A DNA stretch of 64,000 nucleotides from Hyaloperonospora brassicae (lineage: Eukaryota; Oomycota; Peronosporomycetes; Peronosporales; Peronosporaceae). Shown here piece by piece: positions 46,455 to 58,857 of the stretch (its first letter is position 1; the number at the start of each line of letters is the position of its first letter). The stretch lies in the NCBI GenBank assembly GCA_947650285.1, contig CANTFL010001026.1, positions 51,525 through 115,524 of the forward strand. Reading direction: 5' to 3'. The notes below the pieces were generated by a model. That model was not told the origin of the DNA. It did not search any database and was given only the letters and a program-made list of their open reading frames with translations. The position numbers were made by a program, and so were the translations under genes.

Positions 46455-47283
46455 CTAATGACTGACAATAGAATCAAGGAAGGTCGTAGCCTCCTGGACT
46501 AGACCGGGGTTAGAAGTAGTGTGCGCTTGAACCGAAGCTCCTGTGTTTATAACAATATTCGCCAGTCGATCCGCTATTTTGTTGTAGGTGCGATAATGAT
46601 GTCCCCAGCTGGAGGCATTCATATCGTTAGCGACGGTGCTTGCCTCTGGAAACAACCGCACCAAGTGCCGCTTGAGTGGAGGGTGCCATGTTCGGAGTTG
46701 CGAAAGCACAATTGCACTGTCTCTAATGACATGCAGGAATGAGATCTCGTTGGTCTTTGCTTGCCGAAGACAATGGACGAGCCCCCAGTATTCAGCGATA
46801 TTGTTAGTAGTATCGGCAGAGTCATAGGCCACGCTCGATACCCATAAAACGCATGCGGCGTGCGTGGAATGGAGTCGGACAATAACAGACCCAGCTTCGC
46901 CTGGACCTGGATTTCCGCGGGATCCTCCATCGAAAAAGAGGAGGTATAGCCCTCCTGTGCACCGTTCGATAGGCCGTACTAGCAACGAAGGAGGTCAGTC
47001 GTAGCAGAGGAGGGTATCAGCCAAGGCCGACCGTACCTGCGCAAACAGTTGCCCGTCCTCACCCATGTCGGGCTGGTAGGTTGATCCACGAAACCATTGA
47101 ACCGACCGACGAAAGATAGTCTTGGCACTGGCTTTGTGCACCTCCTGTGATCGAGACGAGTCTTTCATGCGGCGGACGCGCTCGACCCAGATGACATGAA
47201 GAGTCATACGACAAAACGCCACAGCTCTCGAGCTGCCGGGAAGACCGTAGCCTGAGCTTCGTTAAATCAGCCCCTGTGTCCAT
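46455..47283 (-). mobile_element. LINE 3' fragment with intact RNase H domain
   Basis: The 176-codon frame 46,985-46,455 is a type I RNase H: FFDGGSRGNPGPGEAG with Asp 19, NNIAEYWGL with Glu 65, VIRDSAIVL with Asp 89 and YNKIADRLAN with Asp 139. All four catalytic acids are kept. Just upstream on the same strand, frames 47,283-47,059 and 47,222-46,995 (HVIWVERVRRM, RRSVQWFRGSTYQPD) are the usual preceding LINE segment, split by a frameshift. The reverse transcriptase is not found, so this is a 5'-truncated or eroded copy. RNase H of this kind sits at the C-terminus of several LINE clades. Confidence 0.8.
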
Positions 47284-50257
47284 AGATTGCTTGACGACAT
47301 CCCAGAGAGATCGTACTAGAGCAGCGTATGATCACCCGTCACAGGTATACAGGATGCTATTCAATATTGAAAACCCTACATCACCTTCGTCAAACTCCGC
47401 AGACCAGCAATTCCCAGTGCGTACACTACCTGATCGAGCGCCTTTACATCCGTCCCCATTCCCTGGACACCGCCAGCATAAGCATCGAAAGTCTGCTGCC
47501 CGAGGAGCACCACCGCCGCCCACACATACGCAGCCCCATGTTTGTACCGTGTCCGCCTTTAGAGATTGGTTTCCCACGCAGTTGCAGCCGCGCCACGAGC
47601 TCCACAAGACGCAGCTTCAACATTGACAGCTTCACGCGTGTCTCACGTTCATTATGTCCGCAGTTGGCACTGGCGGCGGCGGCACCGACCGCCCAAAAAC
47701 AACCGTTGATCCGGTGCCTACACAACATCGCAAGACACTGCGCGGATGGCCTTCGGGTACTGAGCTGGACGCACAACTACCGGAGCACAAAAAAAGATAG
47801 CGGATAGAGCCGTCAACATCGCAATGGACTCGCCTCACTCTTCTTCCTCGGTCCAGACCGATCATCCGATCTTGCACGTTTCCTCGTCAACGGCGGATGG
47901 CACTGGACATTCGCAGGCTTGTCTATGCAACAAGCAGCATCGAAGAAATGTGACATGCTGGGAGACGCAGGTGCTCCGCTCCACATCACACGACGGTTGT
48001 TATGACCCTGACCGGCGCCAGTCATCCGTGGCTGCCGACCACCCCATTTCATGTTTTTTTACAATATAGCGTAGCACGCTTGGTCATTAGGGATCTCCTG
48101 AAGTATCGCAATGCACCTCATCACAATACGCAACAAACCAAGAACTGTTGGCACTAGCATGTTGTCCGTGCCCAACACCTTCCTATGGTAACCACATGAC
48201 TGCACTCCACGAAATCGTCCTCGTTCCTGTCGGTATCGGAATGGTTACCTTGGACGGTAAACTCTCGTTCGCATGCGTGCAAGAAGTCGACCAGGAACGC
48301 ATCGGTCTCAATCATCACAACTATTATTGCGTATGGAGGATGTGTCGTACGTGACATTGCAATGTTTCTCGTCGTTACTGCCCCCTCGCATAAACGCTTA
48401 ACGAGACGTACAGCATCATCTGGCGACTACAGCGCAACAGCGGGGACATACGTCATGTAAGCGGTGATCCCGTTAGTAGTGTTCCCGCTCTGTTAGATGA
48501 AAGGCGTAACCAGGTTGCACGTTCGGGCTATCTTAGCTCCTTCTTTGTGCTTTATCTGGTTACCACTGTCATCTACCGATCAGCTTTCGAGTTGGGCCCG
48601 AGAGACGTTAGCGTAGGCGATAAAATGGCAAGCGACTTATTCCAGTGACGGCCACTCCCACGGTCACCGTAGCAGCAATTGTATTGGTGAAGCAGCTGTA
48701 GCGGCAAAAGTCCCAACACTAATAGGAGACCTCTAGGGGTCCAGGGCTGTAGTGGTTTACACATACGATCTGGTGTACAACTTTGCGTCGATGAAACATC
48801 TCGATAGTTTGTCATTTGTTCTGCTGTGCGGCAACTTCGCTGAACACATGGATGAATCAAGCAGGAACATGTAACGATATACGTGCGGCATCAGCACCTC
48901 TTGGGCAGCGCTCTATGCACTTATGGATTTCGTTGCAGATGAAGTGTTTGCCGTGACAAAATTCGGCAATTTCTTGCTAAGTTTTGAATCTGATCCGGGA
49001 CATACGTGCCACTACATGCGCGTTCAGACCCGTAGTATCTTTCTATCCACTGCTCTTACATCGTTGACCTAGCGTGATGGTAGAGCTAATATGCAATAGC
49101 AAGCCCGGCAACTTTGCACTCGCGACTCACTTGACGGTATCCACACGATTCTGCTCCTTTCACAGAGTTTGCTTGCATTACTCGTCCATAGGACTGATGT
49201 CGTCTTCGATCTCGTTGTAGCAGTTACCTGCTCTATCGTCTGATTTATTATACTTGCATAAATTCACTCAGGAGACCAGGCTCGAGGCGGAGAGCTGTAC
49301 ATTGCGTGTATGTGGCTCCTTGTGACACTTTTGACATAGTGGTATCTCCACCACGCGGTTCCTACATTAGAAATACCAACACACCCGCTATCATCCTACG
49401 ACCCGCTAGCAACAAAGTGATTAGGGAAGTGATGTATGTTTACATTGCTTTACTACATTGGCTTCAACCCCCAACGTTCGTCGGCACACCATTTGCAGTA
49501 TGTGCAATGCTTGCCAACGCTTACTACTTTTTCCGACGACTCGAACAGTCATCCGACAGCGCAATCGAAACGATTCATCTATCAGTGGCGCATCTAGCGT
49601 AGACTTTGCGTCTACGTCGCAGCTTCTTGATGTTGTTTTGCAATACTTGTTGATCATCATAGCTGAATAACCTAGTTAGCTCTTTGTTAGCTCATGTGTG
49701 AAGTGATGTCTACCGATGTATGAGCAAAACAACTGCGGCTTCGCACGCCTTACTATCTAATGCTTTGCATTTCGAGCTTTTTTGCTTGCTTTGTGGCAAC
49801 ATCGCCGTACATCTTCGTAATTACCTGAGATCGTGCTAAGGTGGTAGAAAGAGTCGATGCTGCAGAGGGATTATAGGAACGAAATCAATCAAAGGGTATA
49901 TGACTGAAACGAAAGCATGTGCAGCTGCTGGACATTGTGCAAATACAACGATAAAGACCCATCTGACCCACCGAAGCGAAGTTGCTGGACGGTGTGACCT
50001 GATGTTGTTGAGGTTGGTTTGCCTTGAACACGAAATTTGAGGCATCGAATGCTCTTATATCTATTCCCAACGACGCTTGACTCTGGTAAGTTGAGTAACG
50101 GCAGACGCACGTTTGAATGCAGCCATCAACGAGTTGGATCGCACGGCATTCAGCAGGAGCAATACGATGATATATGGAGGTGACGACTTTGTTGTTTGTT
50201 GCTGAAACACACTCACCTTCTGCGATGTCTTTATTTAAGTGTGGAACGTATCCCAAC
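47284..50257. other. Region without supported genes
   Basis: Nearly 3 kb of short frames. Some minus-strand pieces next to the LINE fragment (47,800-48,050, Cys-rich DAACCIDK) could be more LINE debris. Nothing else is assignable. Confidence 0.45.
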
Positions 50258-51049
50258 TCACTGCGCGAGATACGCCGATGGCGTTGGCAGCCCATCCAAC
50301 TCTGCTTGAACAGCATTGAGCTGCAGGAACAACGAGCGCAGTTCTTCGTGCGATAGCTCGACATCCAGCTTTTCAGTCTACACGCACGTATTAGAGATAG
50401 CTCCTCACTATTAATACCTTCACTTCCGTACCAGCTTCGAAATGGAGGCCTCGTCTACCACATCCAGCTGGAATATTGCCGTCGGCTGTAGATGGCCCGC
50501 ACGCTTGCTGCTTCCCATTTGCAGGTGCAGACGCCAGCCGGTCTTTTGTAGCACCAGTGAGGACCCCTCTCCTTCTCGGGCCGCCGCAATACGCTCTGCT
50601 ACTACGCTTCCGACCTCTTTCCACGCCTCTTCCACTGCACGCACCACACTGCCGTCCGCGCCACGCGACAGCAGCAAGTTCCGGTCGACATGTCCGAACA
50701 TAGCGGCGTCTCGAAAGATGCATTTGGCGACGTCCACGACCTCGTCGATTTGACGGATTTCGAGCCCCAACAGCGACTGTAGCGGGTGCTTTTCCCTGTC
50801 AGTGTACACTTCAGAAGCCTGTGCTACAATACAGCATTGAGCAGTAAGAACAGCAATGAACAGCGCTTCTTGATGATAACTTTAGCTCGTGACTCGTACG
50901 TTGACTGCCATCTTGTTCAGCACGCGAGTTAGCACATGCCCTATCCCATTGTGTGCCACAGCGTTAAGAACCACAAACGAGTGAGCTGTGCCAAGGGATG
51001 TGACAGCTTTGGCTTCAATAGCAGCAGCACCAACGCCGCGACTTGTCAT
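50258..51049 (-). CDS. COMMD10: COMMD10 homologue (COMM domain protein), three exons
   Basis: Subunit of the COMMD ring of the Commander complex, which works in endosomal recycling. Exons 51,049-50,900, 50,818-50,432 and 50,377-50,258 give 218 residues (human COMMD10 has 202). Introns are 81 nt (GTACGA...CACAG) and 54 nt (GTACGG...TGTAG); all junctions are phase 0. The N-terminal all-helical half contains TAHSFVVLNAVAHN and LTRVLNKMAVN. The C-terminal COMM domain contains the Trp-anchored TGWRLHLQMGSS, QPTAIFQLDV and, across the last intron, KLDVELSHEELRSLFLQLN with the terminal AVQAELDGL. That ending matches COMMD10 better than other COMMDs. It lies 517 bp from a retroelement LTR yet shows no damage. 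Confidence 0.87.
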
Positions 51050-51566
51050 GGAAGGGATCTAAATTACGTGAAAATGGTCCATCGTGCATTGTGTGTACTA
51101 AAGCGATCACAAAACTTGGAGCACAATATCGTCCGAAGCGGGGACTATATGTACAGATTCGGAGAAAGTCATTGTCAAAGCTTCCTGTTTGACCACACTG
51201 TGCGGTTAAAATATACATTAGGACAGCGTTGATCACGTAAACACTATCGCTTCGTTGGATGTAGCAGATCGTCAGATCGTTCGAACTTGCGAACAGGAAG
51301 CCCGTGCACCAACCAGCTTTACAGTTCCTCACCTTGTACCAGGTCCCGGTCATCATAGACATGGGACGAGCCTGAAGAAAACCATTGATAGCGCTGCACA
51401 AGGCAATACGATGGGGCAGGTTGTCGCCTAGTTGAGATAGCACCTCCGTCAAATTTGGAGCTCTCACTCTCCGCGTTGTCAAGACCACACACCAATTACA
51501 TCGACGTTGCATCACCGATTGATGCCAGCAATAGCAACAACAATAGCAAAACAGCAACTGTAAAAC

Positions 51567-52027
51567 TGTAACGGGGTGGGCCAGTTACATAAAAATTGAT
51601 ACGAATGTATCAATTTTTGAATATCATCTATTTAGATAATATTCAATTAACATTTCTCGAGAAAAGGTGATGTTGGCGGAAATATTACCCCCGGGTATAA
51701 TATTCTTGGATGATCCACTTATTGGTTGATGAAGCGTCTACATCAACCAAATTAACCACCAATCACTGCTGGACGCGCGCAATGGGTGTTGAGCAAGAAT
51801 CCCACATAAGAGATTGTAGTTTAATATAGTTAGATCAAGACAAAAAAACGTCCTTTAAAAAACTTAACTATATAAAAGAAAATTCTACTTTTTTAAACAG
51901 AGATTCCAGATTCTGTCTACTTCCTCGCGCTTCCTCACACCACGTGTACGTGACATCTGGGGAACGCAGCCTTGTTCCATTAACACAAGGTCTTAGTAGT
52001 CATCTGGTAAAAGCGTGCCTCGTTACA
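51567..52027 (+). repeat. 5' LTR of decayed Ty3/Gypsy element
   Basis: 461 bp, from TGTAACGGGG to CGTTACA. It is related to the solo LTR at 18,431-18,821 in inverted orientation. A TATATAAAAG box near 51,870 is correctly placed for a plus-strand transcript leading into gag. Hairpins: 12-bp arms at 51,591/51,607, palindrome TTTCTCGAGAAA at 51,653, imperfect arms at 51,681/51,693, 10-bp arms at 51,722/51,741 and 6-bp at 51,970/51,985. No matching 3' LTR was found. Confidence 0.85.
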
Positions 52028-52079
52028 CCTCGTAGCACTTCAGACCCGATTCAAACAGACCTTTGACCCGCCAAGGGCT

Positions 52080-52505
52080 GAGTTCATAGCTTGATCAGAG
52101 ATCCCGAAAATCAAGCAGGGCAAGCGTGATGTGCACGCTTACGCTCAGCATATACGACTCCTCGCGGGTAGTATAACTGCTAACCCAGTCCATGAACACA
52201 CGTTGATCACTGTGTTCATGCAACGCCTCGCAGATGGTCGCGTCAGGAATCAACTGCTTCGCTTAGAGCTGGATACGCTTGAACAAGCAATCGTTGCTGC
52301 GGAACAGGAAGACGTTAGCATGAGACAGGCTTATGCTAGCTCGATCTCTTATCTCCCACCGAGACGACAGGAGATCAGGAGGTTCAGAACCCAATGAGAC
52401 CTCTGCTATGTTGATATCGAGAGACCTCGCTCTTCGAACAATAATCGATTGCAAAAGTGCTATCGCTGTCAGAAGTTAAGACGCTACGCTTATGATGTGT
52501 AGTGC
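52080..52505 (+). pseudogene. Gypsy gag and zinc-knuckle remnant
   Basis: Frame 52,131-52,397 (HEHTLITVFMQRLADGRV, LDTLEQAIVAAEQEDVSMRQ) is a typical Gypsy gag C-terminal region. It stops just before the nucleocapsid knuckle CYRCQKL (52,458 on), in which the Gly-His pair is changed to Arg-Arg and the last Cys is cut off by a stop. Confidence 0.8.
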
Positions 52506-52801
52506 CCCACGCCCAGTACCAAGCAGTACTGAGCGAAATGAACGACCATTTGCCAGAAAGGGCTATGGGCGTAGGGTCCAACGCTGTTGCGGAGCCGCAA
52601 CAGCGAAGCGGACCATCAAAGAATATACGGAGTCAGTAGGGGCGGAGCGCCCTACTGATCCAGTAACTTCAAGAGAGTTGGCAAATCTCTTGACGAAAGT
52701 TGCTCCAGATACAAATTCATTGTGTGTATCTGCACCTGGTGATGACATTTCACTCATCATATTAAAGTTGCAAGTGACAACATGATTTGTCACTTCGCGC
52801 C

Positions 52802-52950
52802 CTAGTTGACTGTGGGGCGTCGAACAACTTTGTTCGTCGCCAGTCACTAGAGAGTCGTAGGCTCAAGTTCGTTGAGCGCGACCTCCCTCTAACGAGGGTG
52901 ACGGTGCGCCGTGCCACAGGCGTATCGATACCGTTGAGAAGCGTGTAGTT
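52802..52950 (+). pseudogene. Gypsy retropepsin remnant
   Basis: LVDCGASNNFVRRQSLESR is a retropepsin active site of the D-C-G-A form (Asp-Thr-Gly equivalent) followed by the usual Arg-rich helix. The frame ends at a stop near 52,950. Confidence 0.8.
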
Positions 52951-54049
52951 AGAATTCACTACACATAAAAAGGCGAACAGTATGAATGATGAATTCGTCG
53001 TACTCGATCTGGATGACAAATTCGACAGTCATCCTGAAATTACCTTGGCTTAGAAGATACAGCCAAGAGTGAGCTGGCAGCATCGATCCGTACGAGATGC
53101 CTGCCGCTTGTGCATCATATTGTCATCCGATGACCGCTTTGAAGCTTCCACAAGCGTGTGTATGTTCTGCGAGTGAGTGCGATGGCCTCACTTGCGGTGC
53201 AATTGTTAGCACGACTACACAAGACCTCAGTGTAGCTGATCACTACACTGTGGAGCAATCTCCCGGCAGCTTTAAAGAAGTAAGGCAGTACAGAAGTTCC
53301 TCCACTCGAATAAGACGAGTGGATCGGGACATGTTACCATAGCTAGCGGGCAATATCCAAGGATGAACAAACCGGTTGCCTTTATTGACGTCAAACTGGT
53401 CATTCTAGGTTGACTGGCGAGTCGATTGTAAAGGATCGGTACCCGACTGTGGTTGCACAGCCACATACAAAAGACGTCGAGGGAATAAGTCCACATGTAC
53501 TTGAGGGACGGATTTTCTTAAGAATTGCTTGCTGAGAGGTTAGGCTCTCAGCAACCTGAGCGAACAAGCCCTCAGCAGCCTGTAGAAGCTATTTCACAGG
53601 AAGAAACCGAGACGTTGAACGTCTTGGTCAATGACGGATCAGGCGTAGGCGCTTATACGCTTGATTTAATTGTGCCTCCGAATTTGAGCTCGGAGATAAC
53701 TCAATTGCCAACGCTAGAATCGAAACGGTTCTTGCGCGATTTGCGTAGTGGCAAAGTCAAACAGATCTGCATAATTATCACAGAGGATGAATATATGGCC
53801 GATATTCGGTCGGCAACAGTGTCTTCTGATAACGAACGGGTTCTCAGCATCTCATCGATGGACGATAGTGTCCTCGATGAGAAGACTCGGATTGAGCGAT
53901 GCACGTCTCATTCCTGGAAGTCGCTTTAGGCAAATCTTTTATAATAGGATTTGATGGAAATGCAGGCATGTATTCCCTGAATCCGTACCATGATAGTTGC
54001 CTAAGGATAAAGGCACTCGACACGAGATCGAGCTCAAACCGGGCTAGAA

Positions 54050-54845
54050 GTACTGTATCATGAAGCAGTGGCCACTGCCTCGTGAAGAAGTACTAGCGAT
54101 GGATAAATTATTTTCTGATCGCTTTGCAGCAGGCCATGTGAGGGATTAAACTTCCCCTCACAGTTCTCCGACCTTCTGTGTGCAAAAGGCAGTAGGAGGA
54201 TGGAAGATAGTGCACTCTTTCAACTAGTTGAATACTGTAGCGGTACCGGCTCAGACACCGATACCGAGGAAGGAAGTAATCATAGCTGGTATGTCTAAGA
54301 GTACCAACTTCTCGTCCATGGATCTGATGGATGGCTTCTACCAGATCGTCATGCGTGAACAAAACATCCCGTACACATCAGTGATCACCCCCATCGGCAT
54401 GCTTTGATAGTTACTAGTGATGCCACAGTGTCTGAGTAACGCCCCTGCAACGGTCAACAGTTGTGTTACAAATCTGTTGAGACCGGTGCGATATTTTGAA
54501 CCGAGGTGTTTTTACGATGTGTTCATTCATAGCCGGGCAATGGCCGGAACACGGACGCGAAAGTTCCATGAGCGCACGTTCATCAGGTCCTTCATCTTAT
54601 GCGCAAGCATTAGTTGTATGCTTCTCAAGCATCCTCAAGAAGTGTATATTCGTTGCTAGCGAAATACCACTTCTCGGTTGCATCGTGGGTAAACACGGCG
54701 TACGCCCTGATACTGAAAAGACCATGGCGATCACCGACTATAACGTGCTAGTCGATGTCAAGGGACCAAGGAAGTTCCTTGAGATAGCAGCGTACTTGCC
54801 CAAGTACTCGCGCAACTACGCCGAAATGACTGTGCATCTTTCTTG
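54050..54845 (+). pseudogene. Gypsy reverse transcriptase remnant, catalytic box lost
   Basis: Pieces in changing frames: WPLPREEV (about 54,070), FCVQKAVGGWKIV, SSMDLMDGFYQIVMRE (54,313-54,360), a VMPQ...NAPAT block (54,418-54,450), CFYDVFIHSRA (about 54,510-54,542) where Y-x-D-D is expected, and LGCIVGKHGVRPD. The first catalytic Asp of the Y-x-D-D box is Tyr here, so the enzyme was inactive even apart from its stops. Confidence 0.85.
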
Positions 54846-55079
54846 ATTACTCAAGAAACGTGTGAAGTGGTCATGGAACGCTGACTGTCAGCGTTCCCTG
54901 AAGTATCAATCAGAGCTTGATGCAATAGCCCATACTGGCGATTGTAGATCAAGACAGACCGTTATGCGTGGTCTGTTACGCAGCAATTTTGCAATCGGCT
55001 GTGTTGATGCAATTTGAAACAGATGGAGAAGAGGCCGTCATCTGATATTGATCTCGTCAGCTGATATCAGCTGGGCGTA

Positions 55080-55345
55080 ATTACCCAGTGCACGAAAAGG
55101 AACTATTTGCCATGAAATATGCACTGGCTATAGTTACTTGTCTATATCTTGGATAATAGACAGTTCACATTCTATACGGATCATACGTCACGACGCACGG
55201 CCGTAACCAGTCCACACCTCTCGCAAAGAATGGCGAGGTGGCTGTTTTTTCTTCGCGGATTGCACCTTCTTCGTCGAATACAAACCAGAACAACCAAATC
55301 TCGCCGCGGATGCGCTTTCGCGCCGACCCGATTGCGAGCCGGGCG
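55080..55345 (+). pseudogene. Gypsy RNase H remnant
   Basis: YPVHEKELFAMKYAL (about 55,080) and FTFYTDHTSRRTAV...SPHLSQRMARWL (55,158-55,250) are the standard RNase H blocks of Ty3/Gypsy. The frame is broken after the arm. Confidence 0.85.
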
Positions 55346-55579
55346 CTCAATTTACCAGTGAGGATAATCCCACTTTTGTGACAATTACAGTCAGTGTCTT
55401 GTTGTCAACTTTACTTGACGACGTAAGAAAGGCCTACGCGGAAGATAAGGATCTTTTGCGCTAGATAGATCACCTGGAAAACTGAACTCGTAAATCATTG
55501 AAACATTTATCGGTTTTGTACCGTTCCTCTTTGGATCGGTACACAACAAGAAACGGGTTGCTGTAACTGTACAGGCGTG

Positions 55580-56330
55580 GCCGGCGACACGACTCGTGTC
55601 GTCGTCCCCGATCATGATGCTTTGCGATTGAGCATCTTGTATGAGTGTCACGATGCCCCAAATGGTGGCCTTCGTGGTAGAGAAAGGACTTACCTTACGG
55701 TAAGTAATGACTTTTACTGGCCTCGAAATATCAGTTTATACGCAAGTACATTCGTGATTGCTAGTCTTATCAACGGGTGATATCATAGTCCTTCATCTCG
55801 TGCGTCCATTGCAGCCTCTGCCTGTTCCGACAAAGTGCTGGCAGTCCGTTTACATGGACTTCGGCTTCGACTTCTCGAAAACGACCGCAAGAATAATGGT
55901 GTTATTGTGTTTGTTGACCGGTTTAGCAAGATGGTGCATCTTGCTGCAGTACCCTAGTCGATCACGGCACAAGGCTATGCTCGTGTCTTTGTCGACACGG
56001 TACTTTAGACTCCACGGGCTACCCCGTAAGCTTGTTTCCGACCGTGATCTTCGGCTCACGGCGGAGTTTTGGCAATCCGTGTTCCGATCGCTCGGAACGC
56101 GGTTGAAGATGTCTACTTCTGACCATCCCGAAATAAATGGTCAGACAGAACGTGCGAACCGTGTCCTCGAAGAGATCCTTCGAGGATATGTCCACTCGTT
56201 CTTGACCTGGAGCGAATTCCTTCCCATGGTGGAATTACCAATTAAAAGTTCGTTGCACGCTTCAACCCAGCACACACCGTTCTTTGATAATGGCTTACGA
56301 CATCCGCGTATGTTCACGTTCTGAGCGTAT
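55580..56330 (+). pseudogene. Gypsy integrase remnant
   Basis: YECHDAPNGG...FYWPR (zinc-binding region) is followed by VDRFSKMVHLAAV (about 55,910-55,950), LVSDRDLRLTAEFWQSVF and SDHPEINGQTERANRVLEE (about 56,030-56,175), which carry two of the three D,D-E acids. Stops and frameshifts interrupt it. Confidence 0.88.
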
Positions 56331-56779
56331 GGCTCTTCGATAAGGGGGACAGGGACTCGCTTGAGCGAGAACCGCTCTGGCTCTTGCTCTTCACGTGTCG
56401 ACGCTAGCGTGTTCACGTGTGATGCCGATGTCGACCGGATCGACATCGAAGAAGAAGATCATCTCGATAATAGCGATGACGCTATTGTTGATTAAGATGA
56501 CGGTGACGACGCTGGTATTTAAACCAGCATCTCCAGCATATATGTCAGCGAGAATGATGACACCCTCACGGATGAACAGAAAGAGAAGATAACTCTTTCT
56601 GCAGTTCGCACAAGGCGAACTGATCAAAACAATGTCTTGTCAGCCGAAGAATTTCTGCTGTTTCGAAAGGCAGTGGTCCGTTTCTTGCAGGACTACATCG
56701 GCTCACGCGGTGGATAGGCAGAAATGAAATGATGACATGAATTACAAACTAAAATTTTCTTTTATATCTCGAAGGCGAC

Positions 56780-57580
56780 TTAGTCTTACTGTATACGGTA
56801 AACCTACCTTGATACGTAGTGAATAACGTAGGCAGCAGTGAGCTACTTCCCAAATACATCGTATCTTTTCGTGTGTGCGCCGAAAATGCGATGCATACAC
56901 GATTGAACTGCCACGTAGTATGCGTACGCATCCCAAGTTTTACTTGGGGAGTCTACGCCTGTACTATCAGTACGAGCCTTCCATCGACGATTAAGACATC
57001 CCCACGCTCAAGAACCGCCATCAGATTCTTGCACTTGCGGTCCAGACGTTTAGTCTGGTTGCGTAGTGAAGAGGCCTCTCAACTTAGCCGAGAGATACTC
57101 CTTGCGTGCTGTCGCCAGCTCGTCAACGAGTGAGCGGACATCATGCTCGACATGAAGCGGTGCGAAAGCGTAATTATCACGATCCTTCGCACGATCCTTG
57201 TGGTGCTTCCGCACAGAATCGGTCAGAGTGTGGCGTCTATCCCTCTCGTGCATCAATATCCTCGCACAATATAAGCGTTCCCGCGATCCACCTCGTGTTG
57301 GTCGAGATGTGGGTCGAACGACTTAAGGGAGATTTTCCTCCTCCTCCACATCTTTTGGTGAACTCACACGGTGGTCAACGACTCCTTGTAGAGCTTATCT
57401 TAAAAACCGTGACGATTCAGGATCAAGGAAGACTTACCTTATCCATTAGCGGGAGAATATACCCTCATAGAACAGATGGGAGTCCCGCTATCGGAGGATA
57501 AAGAAAGCTCCCGGTATATTCGAGCAGAACGACGAGACGCACCCTTTGATGACGGAGGGCTATCGCTGAACAAGAGCTCG
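56780..57580 (+). pseudogene. Gypsy polyprotein end with chromodomain remnant
   Basis: VGSSELLPKYIVSFRV (from about 56,825) is the block between integrase and chromodomain. PPHLLVNSHGGQRLLVELIL (57,340-57,400) and, after frameshifts, KAPGIFEQNDETHPL (near 57,510-57,550) are the chromodomain and its tail. Such a chromodomain steers integration towards marked chromatin in this Gypsy branch. Confidence 0.75.
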
Positions 57581-57600
57581 GCGCGTTGATAAAGGCATTG

Positions 57601-58740
57601 TAAAGTCTCGATTTCTTGGTGTCTCTCGTTCGAGATATACGCACTCCAATAAGGCTGATTAAGGAAGAAGGCCTCCATAGGGGTGCGAACAGAGTTGTCG
57701 ACACAACTCTGAAAGCTATCTCTCCACGAGAGGCAATGCCTCTCGAAACAATCGTTCTTTTTTAACCGAGCACCGGTTGTTGAATTCTGTTCAAGCCTAT
57801 TTCAAGCTGCAATAAGTATCTTTATCCAAGCGTCACGGCAAAAAGTTTCAATGTTGCCGATAAATGAGTTCCACGCCTGCACCAACGAAACTTCGTCTTG
57901 ATTGCGTTCGGCGTGTTACCATTGATGTCTGAGGAAAGACATCGATTTAAATTTATGTTCAATGCGATAACCACTCGCACTGACATCCAGACCATATAGG
58001 CTTGACGAATCGAACAATGGTATCCGATAACTACTAGTGGCATATCCATACAACTGCTTCAGATTAAGTTGAGAAGGAATCCTTGATAAACTTTTAGAAG
58101 CAAATTTAACAAGGTACGATCCATCTCCTCTTGCACAGTGCCGACATAAATAATGGAAATACTATCACCGCAATCACTGGGAATTAGTACGGCTACGATG
58201 ACTCCGTGAAGAGTCATCGGCATCTTCGCGATGACTGACGTCCTCATGTTTCTCACTTGCATAAATGAATGCGAGCGCTATTGGTACGATCCCTGCGACG
58301 AGCTCTCAGACTCGTCGGATGAACTGAACATCCTATGGCGCAGAGACTTATCGAGACTGCCCCGAATCTTAGCATTCGTCGGTCCGCACCCACAGCCATA
58401 CGACCGGGCTTTAAGGGCGACTTCGAGTCGAACTTCCCGTTCGACTTGCCCGAACAGACAACCTCTATTTCGGAGTTGACGTCTGTGGGACTACCATCTG
58501 CAGCCGAAGCTGCGGATGAAGGAGCTGCACGTGGATGATACACGTGCACTTCAAACATTGAATGTTGCAGGCAGCTTATTTGCAGCAGCAGGAAAACTAA
58601 AAAGTTTCTGCCGAGTTTGGTATGCTTGCTCTACTGCTGCACGCATCCGTACAGCCTCTCCAGTGGCGGTCTTGTTTGCGCAGCGCATGGACGAAATCGT
58701 CATGCGCTGAATAGTTGGAATAAGAAGTCAAAACCAACTA
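57601..58740. other. Unassigned stretch between two Gypsy elements
   Basis: Short frames only. A plus-strand pair (58,335-58,538 and 58,516-58,710) looks somewhat protein-like (DDTRALQTLNVAGSLFAAAG) but is not recognised. No 3' LTR of the left element was found. Confidence 0.45.
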
Positions 58741-58857
58741 GTGGTCTCTGTCTCCCAGATCGACAAGACTGTGGTGAGGTGTAGGGAATCTCAGAACGTG
58801 GTACGCCCTACTATTGACTTATTTATAGAAGTGGTGAGTCCGACGATAAAAGCCTCG

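Larger units (their letters stand above)
51567..57600 (+). mobile_element. Decayed Ty3/Gypsy retrotransposon with chromodomain
   Basis: LTR, gag, retropepsin, RT, RNase H, integrase and chromodomain remnants follow in the canonical Ty3/Gypsy order on the plus strand, all interrupted by stops and frameshifts. Conserved regions are separately listed. The internal stretch from gag to chromodomain is about 5.5 kb, the normal size. The right end is open because no 3' LTR is recognisable, so it was lost or too diverged. Confidence 0.88.

Noticed and set aside
57700..57780. Candidate 3' LTR of the left Gypsy element
   Set aside because: Short inverted repeats occur here, but there is no similarity to the 5' LTR blocks or to its TGTAACGGGG/CGTTACA ends.
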